NCBI RefSeq assembly: GCF_900547735.1
Contig: NZ_URHZ01000076.1
Span: 1-25,473, forward strand
Direction of reading: 5' to 3'
Length of the DNA: 25,473 nt
Origin: an uncultured Clostridium sp.
GTDB lineage: Bacteria; Bacillota; Clostridia; Lachnospirales; Lachnospiraceae
Shown here one piece after another: positions 8,549 to 15,272 of the stretch. A program made the translations under genes and the position numbers. The notes below the pieces were generated by a model, which made no database searches, was not told the origin of the DNA, and saw only the letters and a program-made list of their open reading frames with translations. The first letter of the stretch is position 1. Every line of letters starts with the position of its first letter.

Positions 8549-9484
8549 TTACCGCTTCCGGGCATCGCGAAGCGTATTGCCGGGTACGGAGTGAACCGTA
8601 ACGTTTTTCTCGTCTGAAAAGGCCAGACGGTGTGGATAATGGGTCTTTCTCTTCTCCACCGGGGGCAGCTTCATATAATCGCCGTACATGTTGGTAAGCA
8701 TTTCTTCTATATTTCCGGGGAAGTTCATCATTCTGCCCTCAAATTCCATCGTCTTTAACGGATGGTATTTTCTCTTGTCCACCAGGTTCCAGTACGGGCT
8801 GGTGTCGGGCAGGAAGGCCATCCTGTTTGTCTTTCGTTTTTCATATTTTCTACAGACCGCCTCACAGCTTTTTCTCAGGCCCTCCGGCGATACGTGGAGC
8901 AGGTTCATGCCTTTGTTGACAAAACCGCAGACGGACCAGATGAGCGCGGCCTTCAAACCTTTCTGTGCCAGCGTCGGCCTCGGGATACACCGCAGGATCA
9001 TCAGTTTGCTGACAAACCACGCCGCCCAGGACTGAACCTGATACATGACCGGATTGTCGGAAACATTGTCCAGCACATAGAGATCCAGAAAAATGCCAAA
9101 GGGGCAGTCCACATCCTTCATTACCTCTTCAATAAATACGGTCCCGCGCTTTACAAGACGCGTTGTCATCAGAGGGTACTCCGGACATGTCTTGGCGTTC
9201 AGTACCAGATATTTATCACCCATTTTTTTCTGTACGAGTTTCAGGAATTTTTCAAAGTCCCTTCTGGGCATGGCAATATCGATGTCATCATCCCAGGGGA
9301 TAAAACCCTTGTGTCTGATGGCACCGATCCCGGTTCCGGCAATGCCGAAATATTCCAGATGGTATTCCTCACACAGTTTCAGGAAATCGTCGAGTATCGA
9401 GAGAATCTCCTGCTGCAGACGGGCGAGAACTTCCGGCTCATAGAATTTACCCTGTTCACTGCCTGCTGTTTTATTGCTGTTCAT
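8549..9484 (-). CDS. licD: LicD family phosphotransferase
   Basis: This 311-residue protein has the family signature at residues 57-70 (RHKGFIPWDDDIDI), with the Asp cluster that binds metal, preceded by GIAGTGIGA. These enzymes belong to the nucleotidyltransferase-like fold. They transfer phosphocholine or other CDP-linked phospho-groups onto sugars of teichoic acids or capsules. The start is chosen at the ATG at 9484, where GAGGA lies 8 bases upstream. An in-frame GTG at 9505 would extend it by 7 residues but has no better site. It overlaps the glf stop by 14 bases. With the downstream aminotransferase and cytidylyltransferase it forms a plausible make-activate-transfer module for an amino-phospho decoration. 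The transferred group is inferred, not seen. Confidence 0.92.
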   Translation of the reverse strand: MNSNKTAGSEQGKFYEPEVLARLQQEILSILDDFLKLCEEYHLEYFGIAGTGIGAIRHKGFIPWDDDIDIAMPRRDFEKFLKLVQKKMGDKYLVLNAKTCPEYPLMTTRLVKRGTVFIEEVMKDVDCPFGIFLDLYVLDNVSDNPVMYQVQSWAAWFVSKLMILRCIPRPTLAQKGLKAALIWSVCGFVNKGMNLLHVSPEGLRKSCEAVCRKYEKRKTNRMAFLPDTSPYWNLVDKRKYHPLKTMEFEGRMMNFPGNIEEMLTNMYGDYMKLPPVEKRKTHYPHRLAFSDEKNVTVHSVPGNTLRDARKR

Positions 9485-10583
9485 CGCCAAATTCCTCTTT
9501 CGCACGTTTCAGTGCCGATTCAATTACCTTATCCATGTCATAGTATTTATACTCTGCCAGACGGCCGCCGAAGATGACCTTCTCCTCACCGGCTGCCAGT
9601 TCGGCATATTTTCCGTAAAGTTCCTGGTTCTTTTCGTCGTTGACCGGATAATAGGGTTCCATGCCCATCTTCCAGTCCTCGGGATATTCCCGGGTGACGA
9701 CGGTCTTTGGCTGGGTTCCGAACTCAAAGTGCTTGTGCTCGATGATTCTTGTAAACGGAGTTTCCCGATCCGTATAATTGACCACGGCCACTCCCTGGAA
9801 GTTGTCGGTGTCCAGAAGCTCCGACTCGAATCTCAGGCTCCTGTATTCCAGATTTCCGAAACGGTACCCGTAGTAGGCGTCAATCATACCCGTATATACG
9901 GTCTTTTCAGCAAGTCCGTCGTACTCTTCCCTGTTTTCCAGATAATCCACGCCGGTCCTGATTTCACAGCCGTCAAAAAGTTTCTCTATAATTGCATTAT
10001 AACCATCTTTTGGGATTCCCTGATAAGGATCGTTAAAATAGTTATTATCATAGGTAAAACGCACCGGAAGACGGCGGATAATGAATGCCGGAAGCTCTTT
10101 GCAGTCGCGTCCCCACTGTTTTTCCGTGTAACCCTTTACAAGCTTTTTATAAATATCCGTACCAACCAGCTTGATCGCCTGCTCTTCCAGGTTCTCCGGC
10201 TCCCCGGGAACGGCTTTTTTCTGCTCCTCGATGATGGCCCTGGCTTCGTCCGGCCTGGAAATTCCCCACATTTTGCTGAACGTATTCATATTAAACGGCA
10301 TATTGTACATCTCACCGTTATAATTAGCCACCGGGCTGTTGGTGTAGCGGTTAAACTCCGTAAACTGATTTACAAAGTCCCATACCTCCCTGTTCGATGT
10401 ATGGAAAATGTGGGCTCCGTACTGATGGACGCGGATTCCCTCTACTTCACGGCAGTAAATATTGCCTCCAATATGATCTCTCTTCTCTATTACAAGACAT
10501 TTCTTTCCGTTCTTTCCGGCCATCCAGGCAAATACCGCCGCATAAAGACCGCTTCCAACCAGTAGATAATCGTATTTTTTCAT
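9471..10583 (-). CDS. glf: UDP-galactopyranose mutase
   Basis: This 370-residue flavoenzyme interconverts UDP-galactopyranose and UDP-galactofuranose in the cytoplasm, supplying galactofuranose for surface glycans. The N-terminal FAD-binding motif (LLVGSGLYAAVFAW, residues 7-20) is followed by VIEKRDHIGGNIY and HQYGAHIFHTS (53-63). Further family landmarks are YTEKQWG, IPKDGYNAI, the TGMIDAYYGYRFG stretch and the C-terminal GRLAEYKYYDMDKVI. Length and motifs are normal. It is the first gene of the polysaccharide operon. A promoter with TTTACT and TAAAAT boxes lies just upstream, and TGGAGG sits 12 bases before the ATG at 10583. The galactofuranosyltransferase that uses the product is not obvious; one of the three GT2 enzymes, or a gene to the left, could do it. 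Confidence 0.97.
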   Translation of the reverse strand: MKKYDYLLVGSGLYAAVFAWMAGKNGKKCLVIEKRDHIGGNIYCREVEGIRVHQYGAHIFHTSNREVWDFVNQFTEFNRYTNSPVANYNGEMYNMPFNMNTFSKMWGISRPDEARAIIEEQKKAVPGEPENLEEQAIKLVGTDIYKKLVKGYTEKQWGRDCKELPAFIIRRLPVRFTYDNNYFNDPYQGIPKDGYNAIIEKLFDGCEIRTGVDYLENREEYDGLAEKTVYTGMIDAYYGYRFGNLEYRSLRFESELLDTDNFQGVAVVNYTDRETPFTRIIEHKHFEFGTQPKTVVTREYPEDWKMGMEPYYPVNDEKNQELYGKYAELAAGEEKVIFGGRLAEYKYYDMDKVIESALKRAKEEFGDEQQ

Positions 10584-10621
10584 CAGCGCAGAAAACCTCC
10601 ATTGTAATTACATGATTCCCT

Positions 10622-10650
10622 ATTTTACTATACTTTATGGCAAAAGTAAA
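10622..10650 (-). promoter_or_regulatory. Sigma-A-type promoter of the polysaccharide operon
   Basis: On the minus strand, TTTACT (10650-10645) and TAAAAT (10627-10622) are separated by 17 bases. Transcription would start near 10615, giving a leader of about 32 bases to the glf ATG. The boxes and flanks (GGATTTGTTTACT and TATAGTAAAATAG) are shared with the promoter at 11499-11527. Confidence 0.65.
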
Positions 10651-10745
10651 CAAATCCGTCGCAGGATGGGGTGCGCGCGGTGTTTTGCATTGTATCTATT
10701 TTGTCGGAACGGCGCGGTATGTGTATCCTCGCGGAGCGTTTTTTG

Positions 10746-10772
10746 ATTCATAGAACGTAATTTCCTATGAAT
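10746..10772. repeat. Inverted repeat between the terminator and the glf promoter
   Basis: ATTCATAG (10746-10753) and CTATGAAT (10765-10772) form a perfect 8-bp inverted repeat around an 11-base spacer. It lies about 95 bases upstream of the glf -35 box and directly after the T-tract of the preceding terminator. It could be an operator for the polysaccharide operon or a second small hairpin. Nothing more can be said from sequence. Confidence 0.4.
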
Positions 10773-10818
10773 TAAAAAAGGGGGTTCCCCGGGCAGTTCA
10801 TTTCTGCCGGGAAACCCC
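10773..10818 (-). terminator. Rho-independent terminator of the 108-residue gene
   Basis: On the minus strand a strong GC-rich stem of about 15-16 bp (arms 10818-10804 and 10796-10781) closes a 7-base loop. It is followed by CTTTTTTAATT. It lies 19 bases after the stop codon of the gene at 10838-11164 and insulates that gene from the polysaccharide operon. Confidence 0.92.
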
Positions 10819-10837
10819 GTCTGTATCTATTTTAATC

Positions 10838-11164
10838 CTATCTCCCTGTTTCATTCTCCACCAGTGCCGTAAACTGTTGTACCGCCTGTTGAATCGTCAG
10901 GCATGGCAGCCCCTGATTCTTAATACCGCTCTCCTCAATGCTGACCACATGGAAAACATAGTCGTTTACCGGTACGTAGTCCATTTCAATCAGAATATTG
11001 GCCTCCAAATCCTGAAGCAGTACGATTGTCGTCTGTGTGCTGTTGATATATTTGCGGACTTCCGATAAGTATTTTGAACTGTCCTTTTCCTCCCTGAAAG
11101 CTTCCGCAAGCATGCCCAGCTTTTCTTCCCTGTCTGCTGCCGTACATTTTGTGTAATTCCACAT
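10838..11164 (-). CDS. Hypothetical protein, 108 residues
   Basis: I do not recognise this protein. It is a soluble, acidic, single-domain-sized product with no signal peptide or membrane helix. The N-terminal half (about residues 9-45) is charged and likely helical. The middle (TTIVLLQDLEANILIEMDYVPVNDYVFHVVSIEESG, about 45-80) looks like beta strands, and the end (LTIQQAVQQFTALVENE) looks like a helix. It is a real gene by context: AAGGAG lies about 13 bases before the ATG at 11164, a strong terminator follows its stop, and a promoter lies at 11499-11527. That promoter would give it a leader of about 330 bases that runs through the intergenic repeat at 11305-11497. An accessory or regulatory role cannot be assigned. 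Confidence 0.75.
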   Translation of the reverse strand: MWNYTKCTAADREEKLGMLAEAFREEKDSSKYLSEVRKYINSTQTTIVLLQDLEANILIEMDYVPVNDYVFHVVSIEESGIKNQGLPCLTIQQAVQQFTALVENETGR

Positions 11165-11304
11165 AGGCCTTTTATTTCTCCTTTCTCCTTTTCAATTATG
11201 CTCTGAGCTGCAAAGTCTGGCGGACACCGTCAGCTTACACTGCTCTCCCTTTAAGTATCCCCACCCGCGGAATACATCACGGCTGAACTGTTACCTTATT
11301 TTAC

Positions 11305-11497
11305 GTTACTGTTCACTCCGTGCCCAGCAACATGCTTCGCGATGCACAGAAACGGCAAAAAGCGCCGTTGATTGTAATGAAAAGTCCGCATCGCGCACTT
11401 TTCGTTGCGTCGCGCCGTAACCCTCGAGTTTTCTGTGACTTTCGCTTTGCTCCACTCACAAAAAACACCTCGCGGAACACTGCCCGTGAACAGTAAC
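11305..11497. repeat. Intergenic repeat with 12-bp terminal inverted repeats (copy A)
   Basis: This 193-bp stretch begins with GTTACTGTTCAC and ends with its exact reverse complement, GTGAACAGTAAC. Inside are further inverted repeats, for example GAAAAGT (11379-11385) with ACTTTTC (11397-11403), and AACGGC with GCCGTT around 11350-11370. Its left 55 bases match the sequence at the right edge of the window with about three differences. Motifs such as GATGCACA near the left end and CCTCGCGGAA near the right end recur in copy B. It has no coding capacity for a transposase, so it resembles a MITE or a REP-like structured element. An extra GAACTGTTAC at 11284-11293 lies just outside. Confidence 0.8.
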
Positions 11498-11498
11498 T

Positions 11499-11527
11499 AT
11501 TTTACTATACCAGACAGAAATAGTAAA
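11499..11527 (-). promoter_or_regulatory. Minus-strand promoter for the 108-residue gene
   Basis: TTTACT (11527-11522) and TAAAAT (11504-11499) on the minus strand are separated by 17 bases. The same boxes and flanks occur before glf. The predicted start point falls at about 11492, inside the right terminal repeat of copy A, so the transcript leader would contain nearly the whole element. It is back to back with the plus-strand promoter at 11536-11564. Confidence 0.55.
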
Positions 11528-11535
11528 CAAATCCA

Positions 11536-11564
11536 TTGTACCTGCTGGGAAAATCGAGTATACT
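11536..11564 (+). promoter_or_regulatory. Sigma-A promoter of the HD-domain gene
   Basis: TTGTAC (11536-11541) and TATACT (11559-11564) are separated by 17 bases, close to the sigma-A consensus. The predicted start is near 11571, giving a leader of about 65 bases to the ATG at 11636. Confidence 0.7.
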
Positions 11565-11635
11565 CTAGGTGTGGTTTTAATAATATTACCATAACCGAAC
11601 ATCGATTGTATCGGGAAGAAAAGGGGAATTTTCAA

Positions 11636-12124
11636 ATGGATATACTTGACGAACTGATGATGAAAATGATTCACTACAACTCCGGCGATCCCAAGCGGAT
11701 TCAGCACTTTTTAAAAGTCCACAGCTTTGCACGGCTCATCGGACTTTCTGAAAACCTGGACGGTGACACCCAGCTTACTCTGGAAGCCGCTGCGATTGTC
11801 CACGATATCGGAATCAAACCGGCCGAAGAAAAATATGGGTACTGTAACGGCAAACTCCAGGAACAGGAAGGGCCGGAACCGGCTGAAAAGCTGCTTCGCT
11901 CCCTCGGTTTCAGAGCCTCGGTCATTGACCGTGTCAGCTATCTGGTCGGGCATCACCACACCTATTCGGATGTGGACGGGATGGATTATCAGATCCTTTT
12001 AGAGGCCGATTTTCTGGTAAATCTCTTTGAGGAAGGTCTGCAGCCGGAAGCTGCGGATGCGGCTTATCAGAATATTTTCAGGACTGGGACGGGTAAAAGG
12101 ATTTGTGAGGAGATGTTTTTCTAA
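11636..12124 (+). CDS. HD-domain metal-dependent phosphohydrolase family protein
   Basis: This 162-residue protein is a compact HD-fold hydrolase. Likely metal ligands are His29 (LKVHSFARLI), His56-Asp57 (AAIVHDIGI), His106-His108 (LVGHHHTY) and Asp125 (LLEADFLVN). The order and spacing match small stand-alone HD proteins, whose usual activity is phosphohydrolysis of nucleotides or similar small molecules in the cytoplasm. The substrate is unknown. The open frame extends upstream to 11405 through intergenic repeat and promoter sequence. The start is placed at the ATG at 11636, where AAGGGG lies about 9 bases upstream, downstream of the promoter at 11536-11564. It is a single-gene unit with a terminator right after the stop, divergent from the 108-residue gene. 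Confidence 0.9.
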   Translation: MDILDELMMKMIHYNSGDPKRIQHFLKVHSFARLIGLSENLDGDTQLTLEAAAIVHDIGIKPAEEKYGYCNGKLQEQEGPEPAEKLLRSLGFRASVIDRVSYLVGHHHTYSDVDGMDYQILLEADFLVNLFEEGLQPEAADAAYQNIFRTGTGKRICEEMFF

Positions 12125-12150
12125 ATACACCATATTAAACAGAAGTACAA

Positions 12151-12195
12151 TGGGGAACAGAACCTATAAAGACATTCTGTTCCCCATTCTTTATT
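12151..12195 (+). terminator. Bidirectional terminator between the HD and dctP genes
   Basis: TGGGGAACAGAA (12151-12162) pairs with TTCTGTTCCCCA (12175-12186) around a 12-base loop, giving a perfect 12-bp stem. It is followed on the plus strand by TTCTTTATT. It lies 26 bases after the HD gene stop and 19 bases beyond the end of the converging dctP gene. It can serve both, although the minus-strand T-tract is weaker. Confidence 0.88.
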
Positions 12196-12205
12196 GATTG
12201 GTACG

Positions 12206-13309
12206 TTATTTCAAGGCATTGAGGAATGCATCAACCGTCTCACTTCCGATTTGTTCTCTTACCAGCTCTTCTACACCCGCTCCTTTTTCCGCCAGTATCT
12301 CCAGCTCAGAATCGGGAAGAACAATCTCTTCCATCCCCGCATCAATCAATTTCTGCCGATCCGTGGCCGCGCTTTCCGCCATAAGCTGTTCCGCGTATTC
12401 CTTCGCCTCTGCCGCCGCCTCGTCAAATACCGTCTGGTATTCTGCCGGCATACTTTCATACAGGTCCTTGCTGACAATGAAGAGATTCGGATAAAGAATG
12501 TGGTGGGTTTCAATCAGGTATTTCTGTACCTCGGGGAAACCTGCATTTAAAGCCGTATCATATGGGTTTTCCTGAGCATCCACCAACCCCTGCTGCAGGG
12601 ACAGATACAGTTCGCCGAATGCTACCGGAGTCGGATTGGCTCCCACCGCTTTCCAGAATGCAATATGGTTGTTATTTTCCAAAGTACGGATTTTCAGACC
12701 TGCAAAATCCCCGGCTTTATTTACCGGCTTATTGGAAGTCACCTCGCGGAACGTGGCAACCTGGGCAAAGCTCATAAATTTATAACCTGAGCCGTCAAAC
12801 GACTGTTTCAGGATATCCGTAAAATCGCTCTCATTGAGGGCCTTGTCGATCTGCTCCTGTGTGCACCCCAGGAAGGCATAAGGAATATCTAAGACCGCAA
12901 GCTCCGGCACAAAGGACACCGCGGGAGCCGGCTGGAAAATCATTCCTCCGATATCACCAGTCTGCAGGCTCTGAAGCATCTCCCCATACGTTCCGAGCTG
13001 AGAACCTGAATACACATCCACTGTAATGGAACCGCCGGATTTGGCCTCCACCAGCTCTTTAAACTTCAGGCAGTACAAATCGCCAATCGAATTTTCTGCT
13101 GCGCCGTGACCGAAAATATAGTTGAAATTCTCCGCGCCCAGCGCTTCCCCTGCCTCGAACGTATCGGTATTTCCCGAACTTTCACCAGCCTGTGCCGCCT
13201 CGCTCTGAGCCTTTGTCCCGGCAGGAGCCGATGAATTTCCACTTCCTCCGCAGGCTGTCATTAAGAGGGCAAATGTCATTAAACTGCAAGCTGCTATTTT
13301 TCTTTTCAT
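12206..13309 (-). CDS. dctP: TRAP transporter substrate-binding lipoprotein DctP (copy 1)
   Basis: This 367-residue protein has a lipoprotein signal ending LLMTAC, with Cys20 as the lipidation site, followed by a Ser/Gly/Ala-rich linker to about residue 55. The binding fold follows. The TRAP-typical GLKIRTLENNN segment places the carboxylate-binding Arg at about 208, and GANPTPVAFGELYLSLQQGLVDAQENP covers about 223-249, shown here only as its landmark. It captures an organic acid outside the membrane and hands it to DctQM. It is the last gene of the tctC-dctQ-dctM-dctP set, 80 bases after dctM. AAGGAG lies before the ATG at 13309 and a terminator follows. The ligand is unknown; C4-dicarboxylates, sialic acid and sugar acids are all possible for this family. 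Confidence 0.95.
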   Translation of the reverse strand: MKRKIAACSLMTFALLMTACGGSGNSSAPAGTKAQSEAAQAGESSGNTDTFEAGEALGAENFNYIFGHGAAENSIGDLYCLKFKELVEAKSGGSITVDVYSGSQLGTYGEMLQSLQTGDIGGMIFQPAPAVSFVPELAVLDIPYAFLGCTQEQIDKALNESDFTDILKQSFDGSGYKFMSFAQVATFREVTSNKPVNKAGDFAGLKIRTLENNNHIAFWKAVGANPTPVAFGELYLSLQQGLVDAQENPYDTALNAGFPEVQKYLIETHHILYPNLFIVSKDLYESMPAEYQTVFDEAAAEAKEYAEQLMAESAATDRQKLIDAGMEEIVLPDSELEILAEKGAGVEELVREQIGSETVDAFLNALK

Positions 13310-13355
13310 GATTTTCTCCTTTTCTATTTCTATGGCATTTTTATTTTTTATCTTA

Positions 13356-13385
13356 CATACTTCTATCTTTCATACTTCTACCTTA
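13356..13385. repeat. Two-copy 15-bp tandem duplication between dctM and dctP
   Basis: Units at 13356-13370 and 13371-13385 share CATACTTCTA and are identical at 13 of 15 positions. They lie in the AT-rich 80-base gap before dctP. They may be a simple slippage product, with no clear regulatory reading. Confidence 0.55.
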
Positions 13386-13389
13386 CACA

Positions 13390-14676
13390 TTACAGGAACA
13401 TCAAACTCAATGCCGGAATATAAGCAACCAGCAGGATGGCTATAAAAAATACCGCGATAAACGGAATCGACTTTTTTCCCAGTGTCATAACCGGCGTGTC
13501 CACCATGGGTGACACAACAAAGAGATTCAGGCCAAAGGGCGGCGTCACCAGTCCGATTGCCAGGCACACTACTAAAACAACGCCGAAGTGAATCGGATTG
13601 ATTCCGTAAGACAGCAGCGTCGGCATCAGAATCGGCGCCATGATTACAATTGCGGGTCCCGTATCCATCACCATTCCCAGCAGGAAAAACAGGACAATCA
13701 GCGCCAGCATCAGCAGAGCCGACGATGAAAAGCTGGATGTCAGGAACGCAGAGATATCCTGAGGCGCCCGAAGCAGGGTTAAAACGCGGCTGAACGCTGT
13801 GGCAATGGCCAGGATAAAACATAACGGGGCATATCCCCGTACCGCCGATATAATCAGGCTCCAGATGTTCTTAAGCTCAATCGTCCGGTAAATAAACAGG
13901 CTGACCAGAAGGGAATAGAACACGGAAACGCAGGCCGCCTCGGTAGGGGTCGTGATACCCGAATAGATACCGCCCAGAATAATCACCGGAGACAAAAGCG
14001 CCCAGAAACTGTCCTTCAGCAGGGCCGCCAATCCTTTCTTTCTCAATTCTTCATAATTGGCGCGGATCTTTTCCTTATCCTCCCCATTCTTTTTACAGTA
14101 AAAATAGGCATATCCCATCAGGCAGGCTCCCACAAGAATTCCCGGGATAATACCTGCAATAAACAGATTTCCCACCGAAGCTCCGGTTGCCAGTCCATAG
14201 AGGACAAAGGGAATCGACGGCGGAATGACCACGCCCAGACTTCCGGCAGTCGCAATCATACAGGCCGAAAAATTCTTATCATAGCCAAGGCTGCACAGGA
14301 CCGGTATCGTCATGGCCCCTACGGCAGCCGCCGTGGCGGGACCGGAACCGGAAATGGCCCCGTAAAAGAGGCAGGTTGCTATTGCCGCACAGGGCATACC
14401 CGCAGTCTTCTTTCCTATAAAATAGGCAAATACATCGAACAGTTTTTTAGAAATACCGCCTCTTGCCATCAGAACACCGGCCAGAATAAATAACGGCACA
14501 GCTAAAATTGAAATCGTATCGGCTCCTCCGAAGATTGCACGGATCAGAGCCTCGATCGAAGTGGCTCCCTTTGCTCCCATCATCGTGGGGAAGATGGTTG
14601 ATATCCCCAGGGAAGATACAATCGGTAAGCCCAGCAGTAAAAATACCGCAAAAACAAGAAATACCATCGCTGCCAT
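13390..14676 (-). CDS. dctM: TRAP transporter large permease DctM
   Basis: This 428-residue polytopic protein of the ion-transporter superfamily has about 11-12 membrane helices and the normal family length. Landmarks are the N-terminal LGLPIVSSLGIST, IPLFILAG-type segments (AVPLFILAGVLMARGG), ATAGSLGVVIPPSIPFVLYG around residues 141-160, and the C-terminal GLVTPPFGLNLFVV. In the TRAP family this subunit carries the substrate across the inner membrane using a sodium or proton gradient, together with DctQ. The ATG at 14676 has AGGAGG 9 bases upstream. It begins 15 bases after dctQ ends, a normal dctQM arrangement, and is followed by its binding protein. Confidence 0.97.
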   Translation of the reverse strand: MAAMVFLVFAVFLLLGLPIVSSLGISTIFPTMMGAKGATSIEALIRAIFGGADTISILAVPLFILAGVLMARGGISKKLFDVFAYFIGKKTAGMPCAAIATCLFYGAISGSGPATAAAVGAMTIPVLCSLGYDKNFSACMIATAGSLGVVIPPSIPFVLYGLATGASVGNLFIAGIIPGILVGACLMGYAYFYCKKNGEDKEKIRANYEELRKKGLAALLKDSFWALLSPVIILGGIYSGITTPTEAACVSVFYSLLVSLFIYRTIELKNIWSLIISAVRGYAPLCFILAIATAFSRVLTLLRAPQDISAFLTSSFSSSALLMLALIVLFFLLGMVMDTGPAIVIMAPILMPTLLSYGINPIHFGVVLVVCLAIGLVTPPFGLNLFVVSPMVDTPVMTLGKKSIPFIAVFFIAILLVAYIPALSLMFL

Positions 14677-14691
14677 AATGATTGTCCTCCT

Positions 14692-15198
14692 CTATTGTGC
14701 TTCGGCCGGGTCTGCCGGAACCGTGTTCTTTTTTCCAGTTGCATCAAAATAGATTTTCTGTACGCTCCGAAGGCTCGCCATCACAAAGCCGATCGGGATG
14801 ATAGCATATACCAGGTACATGGGGATTTCCAGCGCCGGTGATGTCTGCCCGCTGATCTGCACTTTCTGCATCACCGAAACGGAGAAGTACGCCAGGCCGG
14901 CATAAAGTACGACATTAATTAAATCCAGAAGAATCTCAATGAGCTGGCGCAGCCGTTTCGGCAATAACTCAAGCAGCAAATCCACCCTCAAAACAGTTCC
15001 GTTCCTAATAGTGCATCCCAGACTTAAAAATACCGACCACACATAGAAATAACGCGCCACCTCTTCCGCCCAGGTCAATGAATTTCCCACAACCGCACGC
15101 ATTAAAATCTGTATCAGCAGAATCACCGCCATTCCAATAAGCAGAGCGCCCAGAATCCATTCTTCCAAAGATTGATCCAGCTTTCTTATCAGTTTCAC
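14692..15198 (-). CDS. dctQ: TRAP transporter small permease DctQ
   Basis: This is a 168-residue membrane protein with four predicted helices (about residues 15-35, 47-66, 88-108 and 128-145), the standard DctQ topology. The SLTWAEEVARYFYVWSVFLS region at about 40-59 is the family signature, with the conserved Trp, Glu-Glu and Arg-Tyr residues. It pairs with DctM in the inner membrane. The start is GTG at 15198: AGGAGG lies 7 bases upstream, and no ATG fits better. It begins 74 bases after the TctC-type gene ends and is clearly in the same direction and unit. Confidence 0.94.
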   Translation of the reverse strand: MKLIRKLDQSLEEWILGALLIGMAVILLIQILMRAVVGNSLTWAEEVARYFYVWSVFLSLGCTIRNGTVLRVDLLLELLPKRLRQLIEILLDLINVVLYAGLAYFSVSVMQKVQISGQTSPALEIPMYLVYAIIPIGFVMASLRSVQKIYFDATGKKNTVPADPAEAQ

Positions 15199-15272
15199 AG
15201 TAGTACCTCCTCTTTACTTATTTGTTACCAGTTTACCGGCTTGCTTCCTTTGCTGCCGGTTTCTGTAATTTG

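Noticed and set aside
9474..10565. 363-codon plus-strand frame opposite glf
   Set aside because: It is antisense to an unmistakable glf over its whole length; open antisense frames are common opposite genes of this composition.
11284..11497. Complete insertion sequence
   Set aside because: Terminal repeats exist, but no transposase is encoded and no convincing target-site duplication is visible.
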